DNA from: DYIU01 sp038326775 | Lineage (GTDB): Bacteria; Actinomycetota; Geothermincolia; Fen-727; Anoxymicrobiaceae | Direction: 5' to 3' | Assembly (NCBI GenBank): GCA_038326775.1 | Contig: JBBQKJ010000001.1 | Coordinates: forward strand, 62,001 to 126,000 | DNA: 64,000 nucleotides | Shown: piece after piece, positions 48,554 to 57,011 of the stretch | Layout of the letters: each line of letters opens with the position of its first letter | Position numbering within the stretch: position 1 is the stretch's first letter | Program-made: the position numbers and the translations under genes | The notes under the pieces: model-generated | Seen by the model: the letters and a program-made list of their open reading frames with translations, nothing else | Databases searched by the model: none | Told to the model about the DNA's origin: nothing

Positions 48554-49152
48554 TGGAAAACGCAATATTGGGGTCAGGTCAGATTTCTGCAATTGGAAAG
48601 CCGTCCCAGGCGGGGGCGGGCTCTCGAGTCCTTAGGGAGATAATAAAAACCCCCGCATTCCTGGAAATAATCAAGCTCCACGCCAAGGGCTTCGACCCCG
48701 AGTCCGCCCGCGAGTTGGTGCGCGCGTTCCTGTGGGAGGACGTGGAACTCTCGCTCAGCTTTGTGGGCACGGTCCCCGAGATAGTCAACTACCTGGCCGC
48801 CGCGGTGCTGGAACTGGGCAGGCAGATGAACAACTTCCCCGGCGGGCTCCTCGACCAGTACGTGATGCAGAGTGGCTCGGAGATCGACGTGGAGGTGCTC
48901 AAGGAGCTTCCCGGCGTCTTCGGCCCGTTGCTTGACAACATCAGGTTCAAGAAGACCGCGGCGATGGGGCTCGGCAAGGCGGTGAACGCGGGTGCCGGGT
49001 TTGTGAACCGCGCGGCCGCGAGTAACCCGCACTTCGTACGGGACGTCCTCTCGGAGGTCGACGGGCTGGAGGTTTTACGCGCGTCGTTCGCGGTGGCGCG
49101 TTCGGTAATGAAGTGGTTCGTATCAGGTGTTTCACGTCTATTCGGCAGGTAG
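48553..49152 (+). CDS. unidentified helical protein X2
   Basis: 199 residues from ATG 48553, which overlaps the previous stop (TGATG), indicating translational coupling. The helical core RVLREIIKTPAFLEIIKLHA, DPESARELVRAFLWEDVEL, LELGRQMNNFPGGLLDQYV is the same as in X1. Its first about 15 codons contain the repeat core TGGGGTCAGGTCA (48570-48582), so part of the N-terminus seems to derive from a dispersed repeat. The C-terminus ends in a basic amphipathic segment, SVMKWFVSGVSRLFGR, which could touch a membrane. Function unknown. Confidence 0.7.
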   Translation: MENAILGSGQISAIGKPSQAGAGSRVLREIIKTPAFLEIIKLHAKGFDPESARELVRAFLWEDVELSLSFVGTVPEIVNYLAAAVLELGRQMNNFPGGLLDQYVMQSGSEIDVEVLKELPGVFGPLLDNIRFKKTAAMGLGKAVNAGAGFVNRAAASNPHFVRDVLSEVDGLEVLRASFAVARSVMKWFVSGVSRLFGR

Positions 49153-49189
49153 TAGGCAATAGTGCCTTATCCATGTGAGGTGATGCGAG

Positions 49190-50476
49190 TTGAGCGCTAA
49201 AGAGACGGGAAAGGAAGTTATGGAGCTCTCCGGCGAGGAGAGGGCGGCGCGTTTCAAGGAAGCGTTCGCAAGCTACGATGGGAAGGCCCTGGCACAGAGC
49301 GCCAACCAGTTCTCCCTGATGATGATGGCGGCGCACGGCGAGAACCCCGACCTGGCGAGCGAGGCTTTTCCGGCCATCGAGACGGCGCTCGCCGACATAG
49401 ACTTCGGCAAGATGCGTGAGGCTATCATGGCGTTGCTCGACTACGGCGGCGCGGTGGTGTCCAAAGCGCTCGAGGAGGGGCTCGCGAACCCGGTCGTGAT
49501 AGCCAACCTGGTGGGAGTCCTGCCACCGCTGGCGAACAGTCTCATCGACGCGCTCGCGGTCCTGCTGGACAACCTGGACCTCCCGGCCGAGATACTGGCA
49601 AGCGCGCTGTTCAACGTCCTGAGCGCGCTCGACGCGGAGAAGCTCGGGCACGTGCTCTCGGAGATATCAAAACAACTGAACCTACTGCACGCAGGCAACT
49701 ACATCTTGGGGGGCGACGAGCCGCGCCTCCGGGCGGTGTTCACCGAGTTCACAAAGAAGGTCCTTGACAACATGGACGCCGACGTAGTGGCGAAGGCCCT
49801 GGTGGCCCTTGGCGAGGACGGCGAGATAATCGCCGGAGTCCTCGTGGACCTCCTCGCGCGGGACCCGGAGCTCATCGATACCATGGCATGGGCGTCCGTG
49901 GAACTCACCAACACCGTGGCACGGGTGCTGGCGAACGCGCTGAGCCGGGTCGCGGAGTGGCCGGACGAGGTGCTCGCCGTTCTGGGCAAGGAGGGGCGCA
50001 TACTCGATACCGTGGAGATGGGTCGCGCCGCCGACTCTTTCGTGACGTATGCCTTGCGCCTCAGAGAGGCGAATCCCGGCCTGCATAGAGAGCTCTACAC
50101 CCGGGCGCTCCAGCCGGTGAACACCGAGAGCGTGGAGGTTCACCTGCGGGCCGTCGCGGGCGACCTCAAGGCCGCCGCGGTCGCACACCCTGGAATCAGC
50201 AAAGCCCTGGAGCCGGAGGAGATGGGCCGGCGCGTGAACGAGATGCTGGCGGGTTTCAACAAGGCGGCGAGCCCCGCCGGGGTCAAGGAATATCTCTCGA
50301 GGGTGTTCTCGGAAATCGACTCGCGCGAGCTCGAGGTGGCCGTTCGAAACATCGCCGGCGGAGTTGTGGACGGCCTCTTCGCGAACGCACAGGCGGCAAA
50401 GTCGATATTGAAGGCTGTCGCCTCGAGCGCATGGAAGTTGACGAAAAACATGGTCGGCCTTCTCGTCAAGCGGTAA
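49190..50476 (+). CDS. unidentified helical repeat protein Y
   Basis: 428 residues from TTG 49190, seven nt after GAGGTGA. The protein is a long succession of amphipathic helices, many with V-L-A-N-A-L and L-P-P-L-A-N patterns, suggesting an alpha-solenoid or bundle. It has no cysteine, no catalytic motif and no signal peptide. Like X2 it ends in a basic amphipathic helix, AWKLTKNMVGLLVKR. It lies 36 nt before the BzdN-like gene. With X1 and X2 it forms a trio not expected in known benzoyl-CoA reductase clusters. A structural role for the multi-enzyme array is conjecture. Confidence 0.68.
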   Translation: MSAKETGKEVMELSGEERAARFKEAFASYDGKALAQSANQFSLMMMAAHGENPDLASEAFPAIETALADIDFGKMREAIMALLDYGGAVVSKALEEGLANPVVIANLVGVLPPLANSLIDALAVLLDNLDLPAEILASALFNVLSALDAEKLGHVLSEISKQLNLLHAGNYILGGDEPRLRAVFTEFTKKVLDNMDADVVAKALVALGEDGEIIAGVLVDLLARDPELIDTMAWASVELTNTVARVLANALSRVAEWPDEVLAVLGKEGRILDTVEMGRAADSFVTYALRLREANPGLHRELYTRALQPVNTESVEVHLRAVAGDLKAAAVAHPGISKALEPEEMGRRVNEMLAGFNKAASPAGVKEYLSRVFSEIDSRELEVAVRNIAGGVVDGLFANAQAAKSILKAVASSAWKLTKNMVGLLVKR

Positions 50477-50511
50477 CGGTAGAGTCTAACCTGAGTTTTG
50501 AGGTGATTTAA

Positions 50512-51657
50512 GTGGCAAGCGTAAAAGTAGGAAGCGCCATGGAGCAGGTCATCAAGCAGTCGGAGGTCGTGGAGAACGACTTTGTCAAGAAGTGGAAAGA
50601 GGGCGGCGGCAAGGTGCTGGGGTACGCCTGCGTCACCACTCCGCCCGAGATAATCGACGCGGCGGGCATCCTGCCCTACCGCCTCAGGGCGCTCGGCAAC
50701 CCCAACACGGAGATAGCCGACGCGCACCTTGCGCGATTCAACTGCAGCTTCTGCCGCTCCTGCCTGCAGCTCGGCCTGGACGGTACCTACGCGTTCCTGG
50801 ACGGGTCTATCGAGACCAACGGGTGCGACCACCTGCGGGGGATGTTCGAGAACTGGGAGTATGTCCAGCCGTCGGAGTTCTTTCACTACGTCAAGGTGCC
50901 GCACCAGGTCAATGAGGACGCGATGGTGTACTACATCGAGGAGCTCAGGCTCTTCAAGTCCGCCATCGAAGAGCACTTCGGGGTCAAGATAACCGACGAG
51001 GCGATGAAGGGCGCGATAGAGCGCCAGGAGACGATAAGGGACAAGCTGCGCGAGGTGTACGAGATGCGGATGGGCCGGAAGCCGGCGTTCACCGGCACGG
51101 AGGCACTCTCCATATTCCTGCTCGCCTCCGCGGTGCCTTACGACGACTTTATCAGGCTGGCCGAAAGCGCCATCGAGGAGCGCAGGGGAACGGGCGTGTC
51201 CGGCTACCGCGCGCGCCTGATGCTCTGCGGCGCCGCAACCGACGAGCTCGAACTCATCAACGCCATCGAGGACGTTGGCGGACTGGTCGTCACCGACGGG
51301 CTGTGCTACGGGGCCAGGGCGTTCTGGAGCCCGGTCGACACGACCAGGGACCCGATAGAGGCGCTCGCCGACGTTTACCTCAAGGACCTGCTATGCCCCA
51401 GGATGTACGAGGACTATCCGCGGCGGCGGGATTTTGTCCTGGACGCCGTGAAGAAGTACGACGTGGACGGCGTGATGGTCATGCATAACAAGTTCTGCGA
51501 CGTGCACGGCGTCGATAACGTGCAGCTCAGGCTAGATCTGGAGAAGCGCAGCATCCCCGTGCTGCAGCTCGAGAAGGAGTACGGCTCGACAGCCGACATA
51601 GGCCGCATCAGGACCAGGGTTCAGGCTTTCCTGGAGAGGATTGGTGATCAGTCATGA
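50512..51657 (+). CDS. BzdN/BcrC-like subunit of a class I benzoyl-CoA reductase or 2-hydroxyacyl-CoA dehydratase
   Basis: 381 residues starting at GTG 50512, six nt after GAGGTGA. Family motifs are GYACVTTPPEIIDAAGILPYR and FNCSFCRSCLQLGLD with Cys78, Cys81 and Cys84, the expected iron-sulfur region, then ATDELELINAIEDVGG and VMVMHNKFCD near the C-terminus. It is the smaller of the two reductase-type subunits and would bind a [4Fe-4S] cluster next to the CoA substrate. Its ATGA overlap with the next gene implies coupled translation. The size matches BzdN of Azoarcus. The true substrate could be an aromatic, alicyclic or 2-hydroxyacyl CoA ester. Confidence 0.82.
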   Translation: MASVKVGSAMEQVIKQSEVVENDFVKKWKEGGGKVLGYACVTTPPEIIDAAGILPYRLRALGNPNTEIADAHLARFNCSFCRSCLQLGLDGTYAFLDGSIETNGCDHLRGMFENWEYVQPSEFFHYVKVPHQVNEDAMVYYIEELRLFKSAIEEHFGVKITDEAMKGAIERQETIRDKLREVYEMRMGRKPAFTGTEALSIFLLASAVPYDDFIRLAESAIEERRGTGVSGYRARLMLCGAATDELELINAIEDVGGLVVTDGLCYGARAFWSPVDTTRDPIEALADVYLKDLLCPRMYEDYPRRRDFVLDAVKKYDVDGVMVMHNKFCDVHGVDNVQLRLDLEKRSIPVLQLEKEYGSTADIGRIRTRVQAFLERIGDQS

Positions 51658-53150
51658 ACGCTGTCACCGCTACCGCAACCCAATCGTACACCTCGGGGGG
51701 TAAGGGGCCCCAGGATTTGAAGCTCGGCCTGTTCGATCGCGTGTCCGGCCTTTTCGAGATTATCGGAAAGCTTCCAGACGTGATGAGCGACGAGGAGGTC
51801 GACGGCCTTATGGCCGTGCTGGCTGAGGACACGCGCAAGTCGTTGAGCGCAATGCTGATACCACGCGCCCGGGAGGGCAGCATGGCGTTCATGAAGATGC
51901 TTGCCAGGTGGCTCGAGGACGCCAGGAACGCCCCGCTGGAGGGAAAGAAATCCATCCTGATTCCCTTCTGCTTTCCCCCGGAGATCATTCACTGTTTCGA
52001 AAACTCCTTTCCATTAACAAGTGAGGTGCTCTCCTCGCTGGGGGTGATAGCGCTCGAGGGACAGGGCGAGCGGTACTACGACATGGCTCTCGGCCTCGGA
52101 CTGCCCGACCACATCTGCTCGGCCAACGCCGTGGAGGTGGGGTCCATGCTGGGCAGCGACGACTTTCAGCCGCAGGCGATAGTCAGCGCCGCGGTCGGCT
52201 CCTGCGATATCAACTCCAAGACCCACGAGCTGGTATCCAACTACTTCGGCATCCCCCTGTTCATACTGGAGAAGCCTGTGGATGGCTCCGAGCGTGGCCG
52301 CGCGCAGTATCAGAAGAACTTCGACAGGCTGGTCCGCGAGCTCGAGGAGTACCTCGGGGAGGAGCTTACGGATGACATGCTGCGGCGGACCTGCGAGAAG
52401 GTCAACAAGGCAAACAGGCTGATGGCAGAGCTGTGGGACCTGCACAAGGCGGTTCCAGACCCGGTGCCCAACCTGTTCTCTCTCTACTCATACGCGGCCA
52501 GGTTTGCCATGTGGGGCACGGACCTGGCCATCGAGAGTATGAGGACCCTTGTCGACGTTTCCAAAAGGCGCTTGAAGGAGGGGGCTTACCCTGCCGACAG
52601 CGAGGTCGCCCGCTGCTTCCTGACCTATACCAGCTACTACTTCGACCTGGCGGGGCTTTTCAACTGGATGGAGGAACGGGGTTACACTTACCTCGGTGAC
52701 GGGCTCGGCCTGCTATTCCCAGGTGTCATAGACACCTCTTCGCGCGAAAGCATGCTCTGGGGGATGGCCGAGGAGGCATGGAACATGCCGATGACCAGGC
52801 AGGTGGGCGGAGAATCGATGTCAATGTGCTGGCTGGAGGACGCGCTCTACGCGGCAAAGGATCTCGGCGCCGACTGCGCGATCTACTCAGGCCACCACTC
52901 CTGCAAGCAGACCTGGAGTGTGGCCTCGATCCTGCGCACGGAGTTGATGAAGCGGGCGGGCGTGCCCATGCTCGCCCTGCAGGGCGACTCCTGGCTCAAG
53001 CGGACCACTCCCATAACAGTCATACAGCAGGAGATAGACGAGTTCATCAAGAACGTGGTATTGCCGAAGAGCGGGGCCAAGAGGAAGTTGCGCAGGCGGG
53101 GGGTCGGGGCCGCGGGCACCGCGAGCACAGCGGAAACCACGAGCGCTTGA
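51654..53150 (+). CDS. BzdO/HgdB-like large subunit, copy B1
   Basis: 498 residues. Conserved cysteine-bearing segments are GLPDHICSAN, AVGSCDINSK and GHHSCKQTW, as in the two paralogues; the N-terminal MNAVTATATQSYTSGGK and C-terminal Gly/Ala/Thr tail are extra. The middle helices (YLGEELTDDMLRRTCEKVNK) form the lid typical of HgdB-type proteins. ATP-driven electron transfer from the activator subunits should reach its [4Fe-4S] cluster. Having two large-subunit genes in a row is unusual and suggests alternative complexes or a specialised heteromer. Confidence 0.82.
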   Translation: MNAVTATATQSYTSGGKGPQDLKLGLFDRVSGLFEIIGKLPDVMSDEEVDGLMAVLAEDTRKSLSAMLIPRAREGSMAFMKMLARWLEDARNAPLEGKKSILIPFCFPPEIIHCFENSFPLTSEVLSSLGVIALEGQGERYYDMALGLGLPDHICSANAVEVGSMLGSDDFQPQAIVSAAVGSCDINSKTHELVSNYFGIPLFILEKPVDGSERGRAQYQKNFDRLVRELEEYLGEELTDDMLRRTCEKVNKANRLMAELWDLHKAVPDPVPNLFSLYSYAARFAMWGTDLAIESMRTLVDVSKRRLKEGAYPADSEVARCFLTYTSYYFDLAGLFNWMEERGYTYLGDGLGLLFPGVIDTSSRESMLWGMAEEAWNMPMTRQVGGESMSMCWLEDALYAAKDLGADCAIYSGHHSCKQTWSVASILRTELMKRAGVPMLALQGDSWLKRTTPITVIQQEIDEFIKNVVLPKSGAKRKLRRRGVGAAGTASTAETTSA

Positions 53151-53163
53151 GAGAGGAGAAGCA

Positions 53164-54567
53164 ATGCCTGTGATAGCCAGCACCATCCCCGGCTCGGGAC
53201 TCTTCGACAGGGTCCAGCAGCTCTTCGAGGTTGTTCTCAAGGTACCCGACGAGATGAGCCACGAGGAGGCCCGGGGTATCATCGACGTGATGCCCCCGGA
53301 CGTTGCCGCCACGCTCGAGGCTGTCCTTGAAGACCGGATCCGGCGCGCCGGGATCATCTTCCTGAAGATGGTCGGGCAGTGGCTGAAGAACGCCAGGGAG
53401 GCTAAGGCCGCGGGAAAGAAGGTCATCCTCGTGCCGTTCAACTTCGTTCCCGAGCTCGTACACGCGTTCGAGAACGCGGTGCCGCTGACCAGCGAGATAC
53501 TCTCCACGCTGGCGGGCAGCGCCACCGAGGGCAAGGGGCACCGCTACTGGGATTACGCGATGGGCCTCGGCATCCCCGACCACCTGTGCTCCGCGAGCGC
53601 CATCGAGCTGGGCTCGATGCTGACCGGCGTGGACTTCGAGGCGGATGCCATCATCTCCTGCACCGCCGGCGCATGCGACGCCAACTCGAAGATCCACGAG
53701 TTCGTCGCCAACTACATGGGCATCCCGCAGTTCGTGGTGGAGAAGCCGGTGGACGACACAGAGCGCGGCATAGAGCAGTACAAGAAGAACTTCTTCAGAA
53801 TGGTCGAGCAGCTCGAGGAGTTCGTGGGGGAGACCATCAAGGAAGAGCGCCTGCGCGAGGTCGTCGATTACTGCAACCGCTCCGCGGAGCTACACTACCA
53901 GCTCTGGGAGCTCAAGAAGAACGCCCCCTGCCCGGTGCCGAACATATACAACATGTTCATCTACGCCGCCCGCTTCACGCAGTGGGGCAGGCCCGAGTCG
54001 CTGAGGACGATGGAAGTCATGGTGGAGGAGGCTAAAAAGCGGCTGGAGGCGGGCGATTACCCGGCGGAAAAGGAGCTCGCGCGCGTCGGATGGCTGTACA
54101 CGAGCTACTACATAGACTTCGCCGGGCTCTTCAACTGGATGGAGGAGCAGGGATACACGCACCTCTTCGACGTGCTCGACCTCTTCTTCCCGGAACCGAT
54201 CTCGACGGAGAGCAGGCAGACGATGCTCGAGGGCATCTGCGAGGCGGCCAGGACGTTTCCCATGACCCGCCAGATGGGTGCCGAGTCGATGTCGGTGGCG
54301 TGGATAGATGACGCCATCAGCATGGCGAAGATGCTGGACGCGAACTGCGCCATCTACTGCGGTCACCACGCCTGCAAGCAGACCTGGAGCGTCATCTCCA
54401 TAGTCCAGAAGGAGCTGATGGACCGCATAGGGGCGCCGGTGCTGTCCCTTCAGGGCGACGCCTGGCTGAGCGGAATGACCCCGGTGTCGACCCTGCAGGA
54501 AAACATCGACGAGTTCATGCGTAACGTTGTGGTCAAGAAGCGAAAGGTCAAAACACGAAAAAGGTAA
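53164..54567 (+). CDS. BzdO/HgdB-like large subunit, copy B2
   Basis: 467 residues, ATG 53164 behind GAGAGGAG. It is close to the preceding protein and to 29605-31047, with GIPDHLCSAS, TAGACDANSK and GHHACKQTW. The size matches BzdO. It ends in a basic tail, KKRKVKTRKR. Together with the BzdN-like and the two activator genes it reproduces the Azoarcus order N-O-P-Q with an extra O. A hairpin overlaps its stop codon, which may partly separate it from the activator genes. Confidence 0.82.
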   Translation: MPVIASTIPGSGLFDRVQQLFEVVLKVPDEMSHEEARGIIDVMPPDVAATLEAVLEDRIRRAGIIFLKMVGQWLKNAREAKAAGKKVILVPFNFVPELVHAFENAVPLTSEILSTLAGSATEGKGHRYWDYAMGLGIPDHLCSASAIELGSMLTGVDFEADAIISCTAGACDANSKIHEFVANYMGIPQFVVEKPVDDTERGIEQYKKNFFRMVEQLEEFVGETIKEERLREVVDYCNRSAELHYQLWELKKNAPCPVPNIYNMFIYAARFTQWGRPESLRTMEVMVEEAKKRLEAGDYPAEKELARVGWLYTSYYIDFAGLFNWMEEQGYTHLFDVLDLFFPEPISTESRQTMLEGICEAARTFPMTRQMGAESMSVAWIDDAISMAKMLDANCAIYCGHHACKQTWSVISIVQKELMDRIGAPVLSLQGDAWLSGMTPVSTLQENIDEFMRNVVVKKRKVKTRKR

Positions 54568-54586
54568 AGTGGGGTCAAGCCACTTT
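54566..54586 (+). terminator. hairpin between the reductase and activator genes
   Basis: AAAGTGG (54566-54572) and CCACTTT (54580-54586) form a 7-bp stem whose 3' arm runs into TTTCTTG. The loop carries GGTCAAG, related to the GGGGTCA repeats. It could be an attenuator or partial terminator inside the operon. Confidence 0.5.
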
Positions 54587-54650
54587 CTTGTTCTCAGCAC
54601 TACCGCGACAGCGACCGAAGCGCTATGACCAAAAAAGAAAGGGAGATTGA

Positions 54651-55469
54651 ATGTCGTTTGCTGGAATCGACGTGGGCTCGCTGACCGCGCAGGCGGTCCT
54701 GATAGAGGACGGCCGCACCCCGTTACTCAAGACGATAGGCGTAAAGCTCCTCTCGAAAAGCATAAGGGTGAAACCCAACCCTTTGGATTCTGCCCGCACC
54801 GTGATGGGGCAACTCCTCGATGAGCATAGCCTGTCGTGGGGTGACATCACCTACTGCGTGAGCACCGGGTACGGACGCGACAAGGTCCAGGGCGAAGGGC
54901 TGGCCCAGGAGAACGTGAGCGAGATATCCTGCCACGGGATAGGTGCTTTCACCATCGCCCCGCAGGTCCGCACCATAATCGACATCGGTGGCCAGGACGC
55001 CAAGGTCATCCGCGTCAACGAGAGCGGAGACCTGGTCAACTTCGTCATGAACGACAAGTGCGCCGCGGGCACCGGCCGCTTCCTGGAGGTCATGAGCCGC
55101 ACCCTGGGCGTCTCGTTCGAAGACCTGGGCGGCATCGCGCTCAGGGCGCGGGGGAAGATCGAGCTCAGCTCGAGGTGCAGCATCTTCGCCGAGACCGAAG
55201 TCCTGCACTATCTTCAGAAGGGTTTCGACAAGGCCGACCTGGCGGCCGGGACGTGCAAGTCCATGGCGGACAGGGTGATGGCCCTGGTGCGACGCGTGGG
55301 CTGGGAGAAAGAGGTCATGATGACAGGTGGCGTGGCCAAGAACGTCGCGGTCAAGGCGGAGCTGGAGAGGGTGCTCAACCTGAGGATGTTCGTCCCGCAC
55401 CTCGACCCGCAACTGATGGGCGCTTTCGGCGCCGCCGTGCTGGCGCAGAAGGCAGGTGCTGCCCTGTGA
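54651..55469 (+). CDS. BzdP/BcrD/HgdC-like ATPase activator subunit
   Basis: 272 residues, ATG 54651 behind GGGAG. It is an ASKHA-fold ATPase: phosphate loops AGIDVGSLTAQAV and IDIGGQDAKVI, adenosine loop MTGGVAKNVA. Cysteines in NDKCAAGTGRFLEVM and SSRCSIFAETEV are the ligands of the [4Fe-4S] cluster that bridges two such subunits. ATP hydrolysis drives a low-potential electron into the reductase subunits. All key residues are intact. It precedes a second, shorter and altered activator. Confidence 0.88.
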   Translation: MSFAGIDVGSLTAQAVLIEDGRTPLLKTIGVKLLSKSIRVKPNPLDSARTVMGQLLDEHSLSWGDITYCVSTGYGRDKVQGEGLAQENVSEISCHGIGAFTIAPQVRTIIDIGGQDAKVIRVNESGDLVNFVMNDKCAAGTGRFLEVMSRTLGVSFEDLGGIALRARGKIELSSRCSIFAETEVLHYLQKGFDKADLAAGTCKSMADRVMALVRRVGWEKEVMMTGGVAKNVAVKAELERVLNLRMFVPHLDPQLMGAFGAAVLAQKAGAAL

Positions 55470-56248
55470 AGACAATGGGGATAGACATCGGCAACCTGCT
55501 CTCGAAGGTGGTCATCCTTGATGGGGACAAGTTGGTCGCGAGCGGAATAATGGACACCACCGGGAACGTGGCGAGCGAGATCGACATGCTGGTGAGCTCC
55601 GTCCTGCTGGACGCGGGCTTCGGGCTCGAAGGGCTGGATGCGCGCGCCGCCACCGGTGGCGGGGCCGAACTGCTGAGGGGCCTGGACTTCACCGAGGACG
55701 AGGTGACCTGCGTGGCGGCGGCGGGCGCTTACCTCCTGCCCGAGATAAACATGATAGTGCACGTCGGCGGCCAGAGCATCGCCTCGATTCTCATCAACGA
55801 GGACGGCGACGTGGTCAACTTCATGCGCAACGACAAGTGCGCCTCGGGGTCCGGGCGCTTCCTGGAGGTCATGAGCCACGCTATTGGCGTGGGCATCGAC
55901 GACATCGATGGCGTGGTGGAGGGGGCCGAAAAGCCGGTTTCCATAAGCAGCCAGTGTGGTGTTTTCGCGGAGAGCGAGGTCATCACTCATGTTAACGACG
56001 GCGAGAAGCCGGCGGATATTGTCGCCGGTCTGTGCGACTCGGTGGCGAGCATCGTGTCCGCGCAGGCCCGCAAATTCACCGAGGGGGACAAGTATACCCT
56101 TACCGGTGGTGTAGCGAGGATAGACGCAGTCAGGGGACGTATAACGCAGAAGATGAACGGGACGTTCTACGAGTTTCCCCATGACCCGAGGCTGGCGGCC
56201 GCCGTCGGCGCGGCCCTGCTCGCCGGCATGGAAGAAGAAGAGGAGTAA
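55466..56248 (+). CDS. BzdQ/BcrA-like second activator subunit
   Basis: 260 residues from GTG 55466, which overlaps the previous stop in GTGA; ATG 55475 is an alternative. The cluster cysteines are kept (NDKCASGSGRFLEVM and SSQCGVFAESEV), but the nucleotide loops are altered. Phosphate loop 1 reads GIDIGNLLSK. Phosphate loop 2 reads VHVGGQSIASI, lacking the two aspartates of DIGGQD. It therefore looks like the less active half of a hetero-dimeric activator, a property that fits class I benzoyl-CoA reductases with two different ATPase subunits, not the homodimeric HgdC. Confidence 0.85.
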   Translation: MKTMGIDIGNLLSKVVILDGDKLVASGIMDTTGNVASEIDMLVSSVLLDAGFGLEGLDARAATGGGAELLRGLDFTEDEVTCVAAAGAYLLPEINMIVHVGGQSIASILINEDGDVVNFMRNDKCASGSGRFLEVMSHAIGVGIDDIDGVVEGAEKPVSISSQCGVFAESEVITHVNDGEKPADIVAGLCDSVASIVSAQARKFTEGDKYTLTGGVARIDAVRGRITQKMNGTFYEFPHDPRLAAAVGAALLAGMEEEEE

Positions 56249-56294
56249 GAGACCGCTTTTGGGAGCTTTCAGCCCCACGAAGCATTGAGACGAC

Positions 56295-57011
56295 ATGGCC
56301 TTGTTCGATGAACAGCTTGGCGAAGTAAGACGGATTCTCGCCGACTGGCGGGAAGGAGCCGGAGCGCGCGAGTTCAGCGCCGGGGAGCGGGCACCCTGGC
56401 CCGAAGGGCAGAGCCTCGTGCTGGAGGAGGACACAGCCCTCGAGCTCGGCAACCCCTCTGTCGCGTCCCTGTCTCTTCTGCTCTGGAGCGAGGGAGGCGA
56501 CGTCGAGGACGGGCGTATTACTCTCGTGGGGCCCGACGTACCTGAGGCGAAAGAGCGCAACGTGCCTTTCGCGCAGGTTGTCATAGCGGGTGGCTCCTTC
56601 GCAAGCGAGTACGACTCCTACCGCGACGCTCGGGACGCCGTTTACGATACCAGGCTCCATGGCTTCTCGGTGCGAACGATGCCCAGCAGGCAGAGCATCT
56701 GGTGCAGGGTGGCGCGCGTTGCCAGGGAGGAGGGTTTTTCCCTGGTGGATCTGGGGGCGGCCTTTATCGAGGCGCTCAAGAGCCTGGACGAGGTCTCGGC
56801 CGCACAGGTCGTCTTCGTGACCGCGAGCGTCGAGGACGTGAAGAAGCTGTCGGGCGCCGCGGCGGGCGCCCAGAGGATAGTCGACGCTATGATGAAGATG
56901 TACCAGGAGGAGAACTTCGACTGTGAGACCTGCGAGTACCAGGAGGTCTGCGACACCGTGATGGACCTGAAGATGATAAGGAAGAAGCTGACCGAAGGAA
57001 AGGTGCCCTGA
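56295..57011 (+). CDS. acetyl-CoA synthase beta/CO dehydrogenase-like accessory protein
   Basis: 238 residues from ATG 56295; the ribosome site is weak. The C-terminal FDCETCEYQEVCDTV followed by DLKMIRKKL resembles the C-terminal part of proteins annotated as acetyl-CoA synthase beta-subunit family, with Cys210, Cys213 and Cys219 as possible metal ligands. The N-terminal half, with RITLVGPDVPEAKERNVPFAQ and a VVIAGGS strand, fits the same group. It is far shorter than a catalytic acetyl-CoA synthase. It overlaps the CooC-like gene by 1 nt, so the two probably act together, possibly in metal or cluster delivery to the reductase system. Confidence 0.6.
   Translation: MALFDEQLGEVRRILADWREGAGAREFSAGERAPWPEGQSLVLEEDTALELGNPSVASLSLLLWSEGGDVEDGRITLVGPDVPEAKERNVPFAQVVIAGGSFASEYDSYRDARDAVYDTRLHGFSVRTMPSRQSIWCRVARVAREEGFSLVDLGAAFIEALKSLDEVSAAQVVFVTASVEDVKKLSGAAAGAQRIVDAMMKMYQEENFDCETCEYQEVCDTVMDLKMIRKKLTEGKVP

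Noticed and set aside
50512..56248. Assigning bzd gene symbols outright
   Set aside because: Order and sizes fit, but 2-hydroxyacyl-CoA dehydratases share these folds and the substrate cannot be read from sequence.
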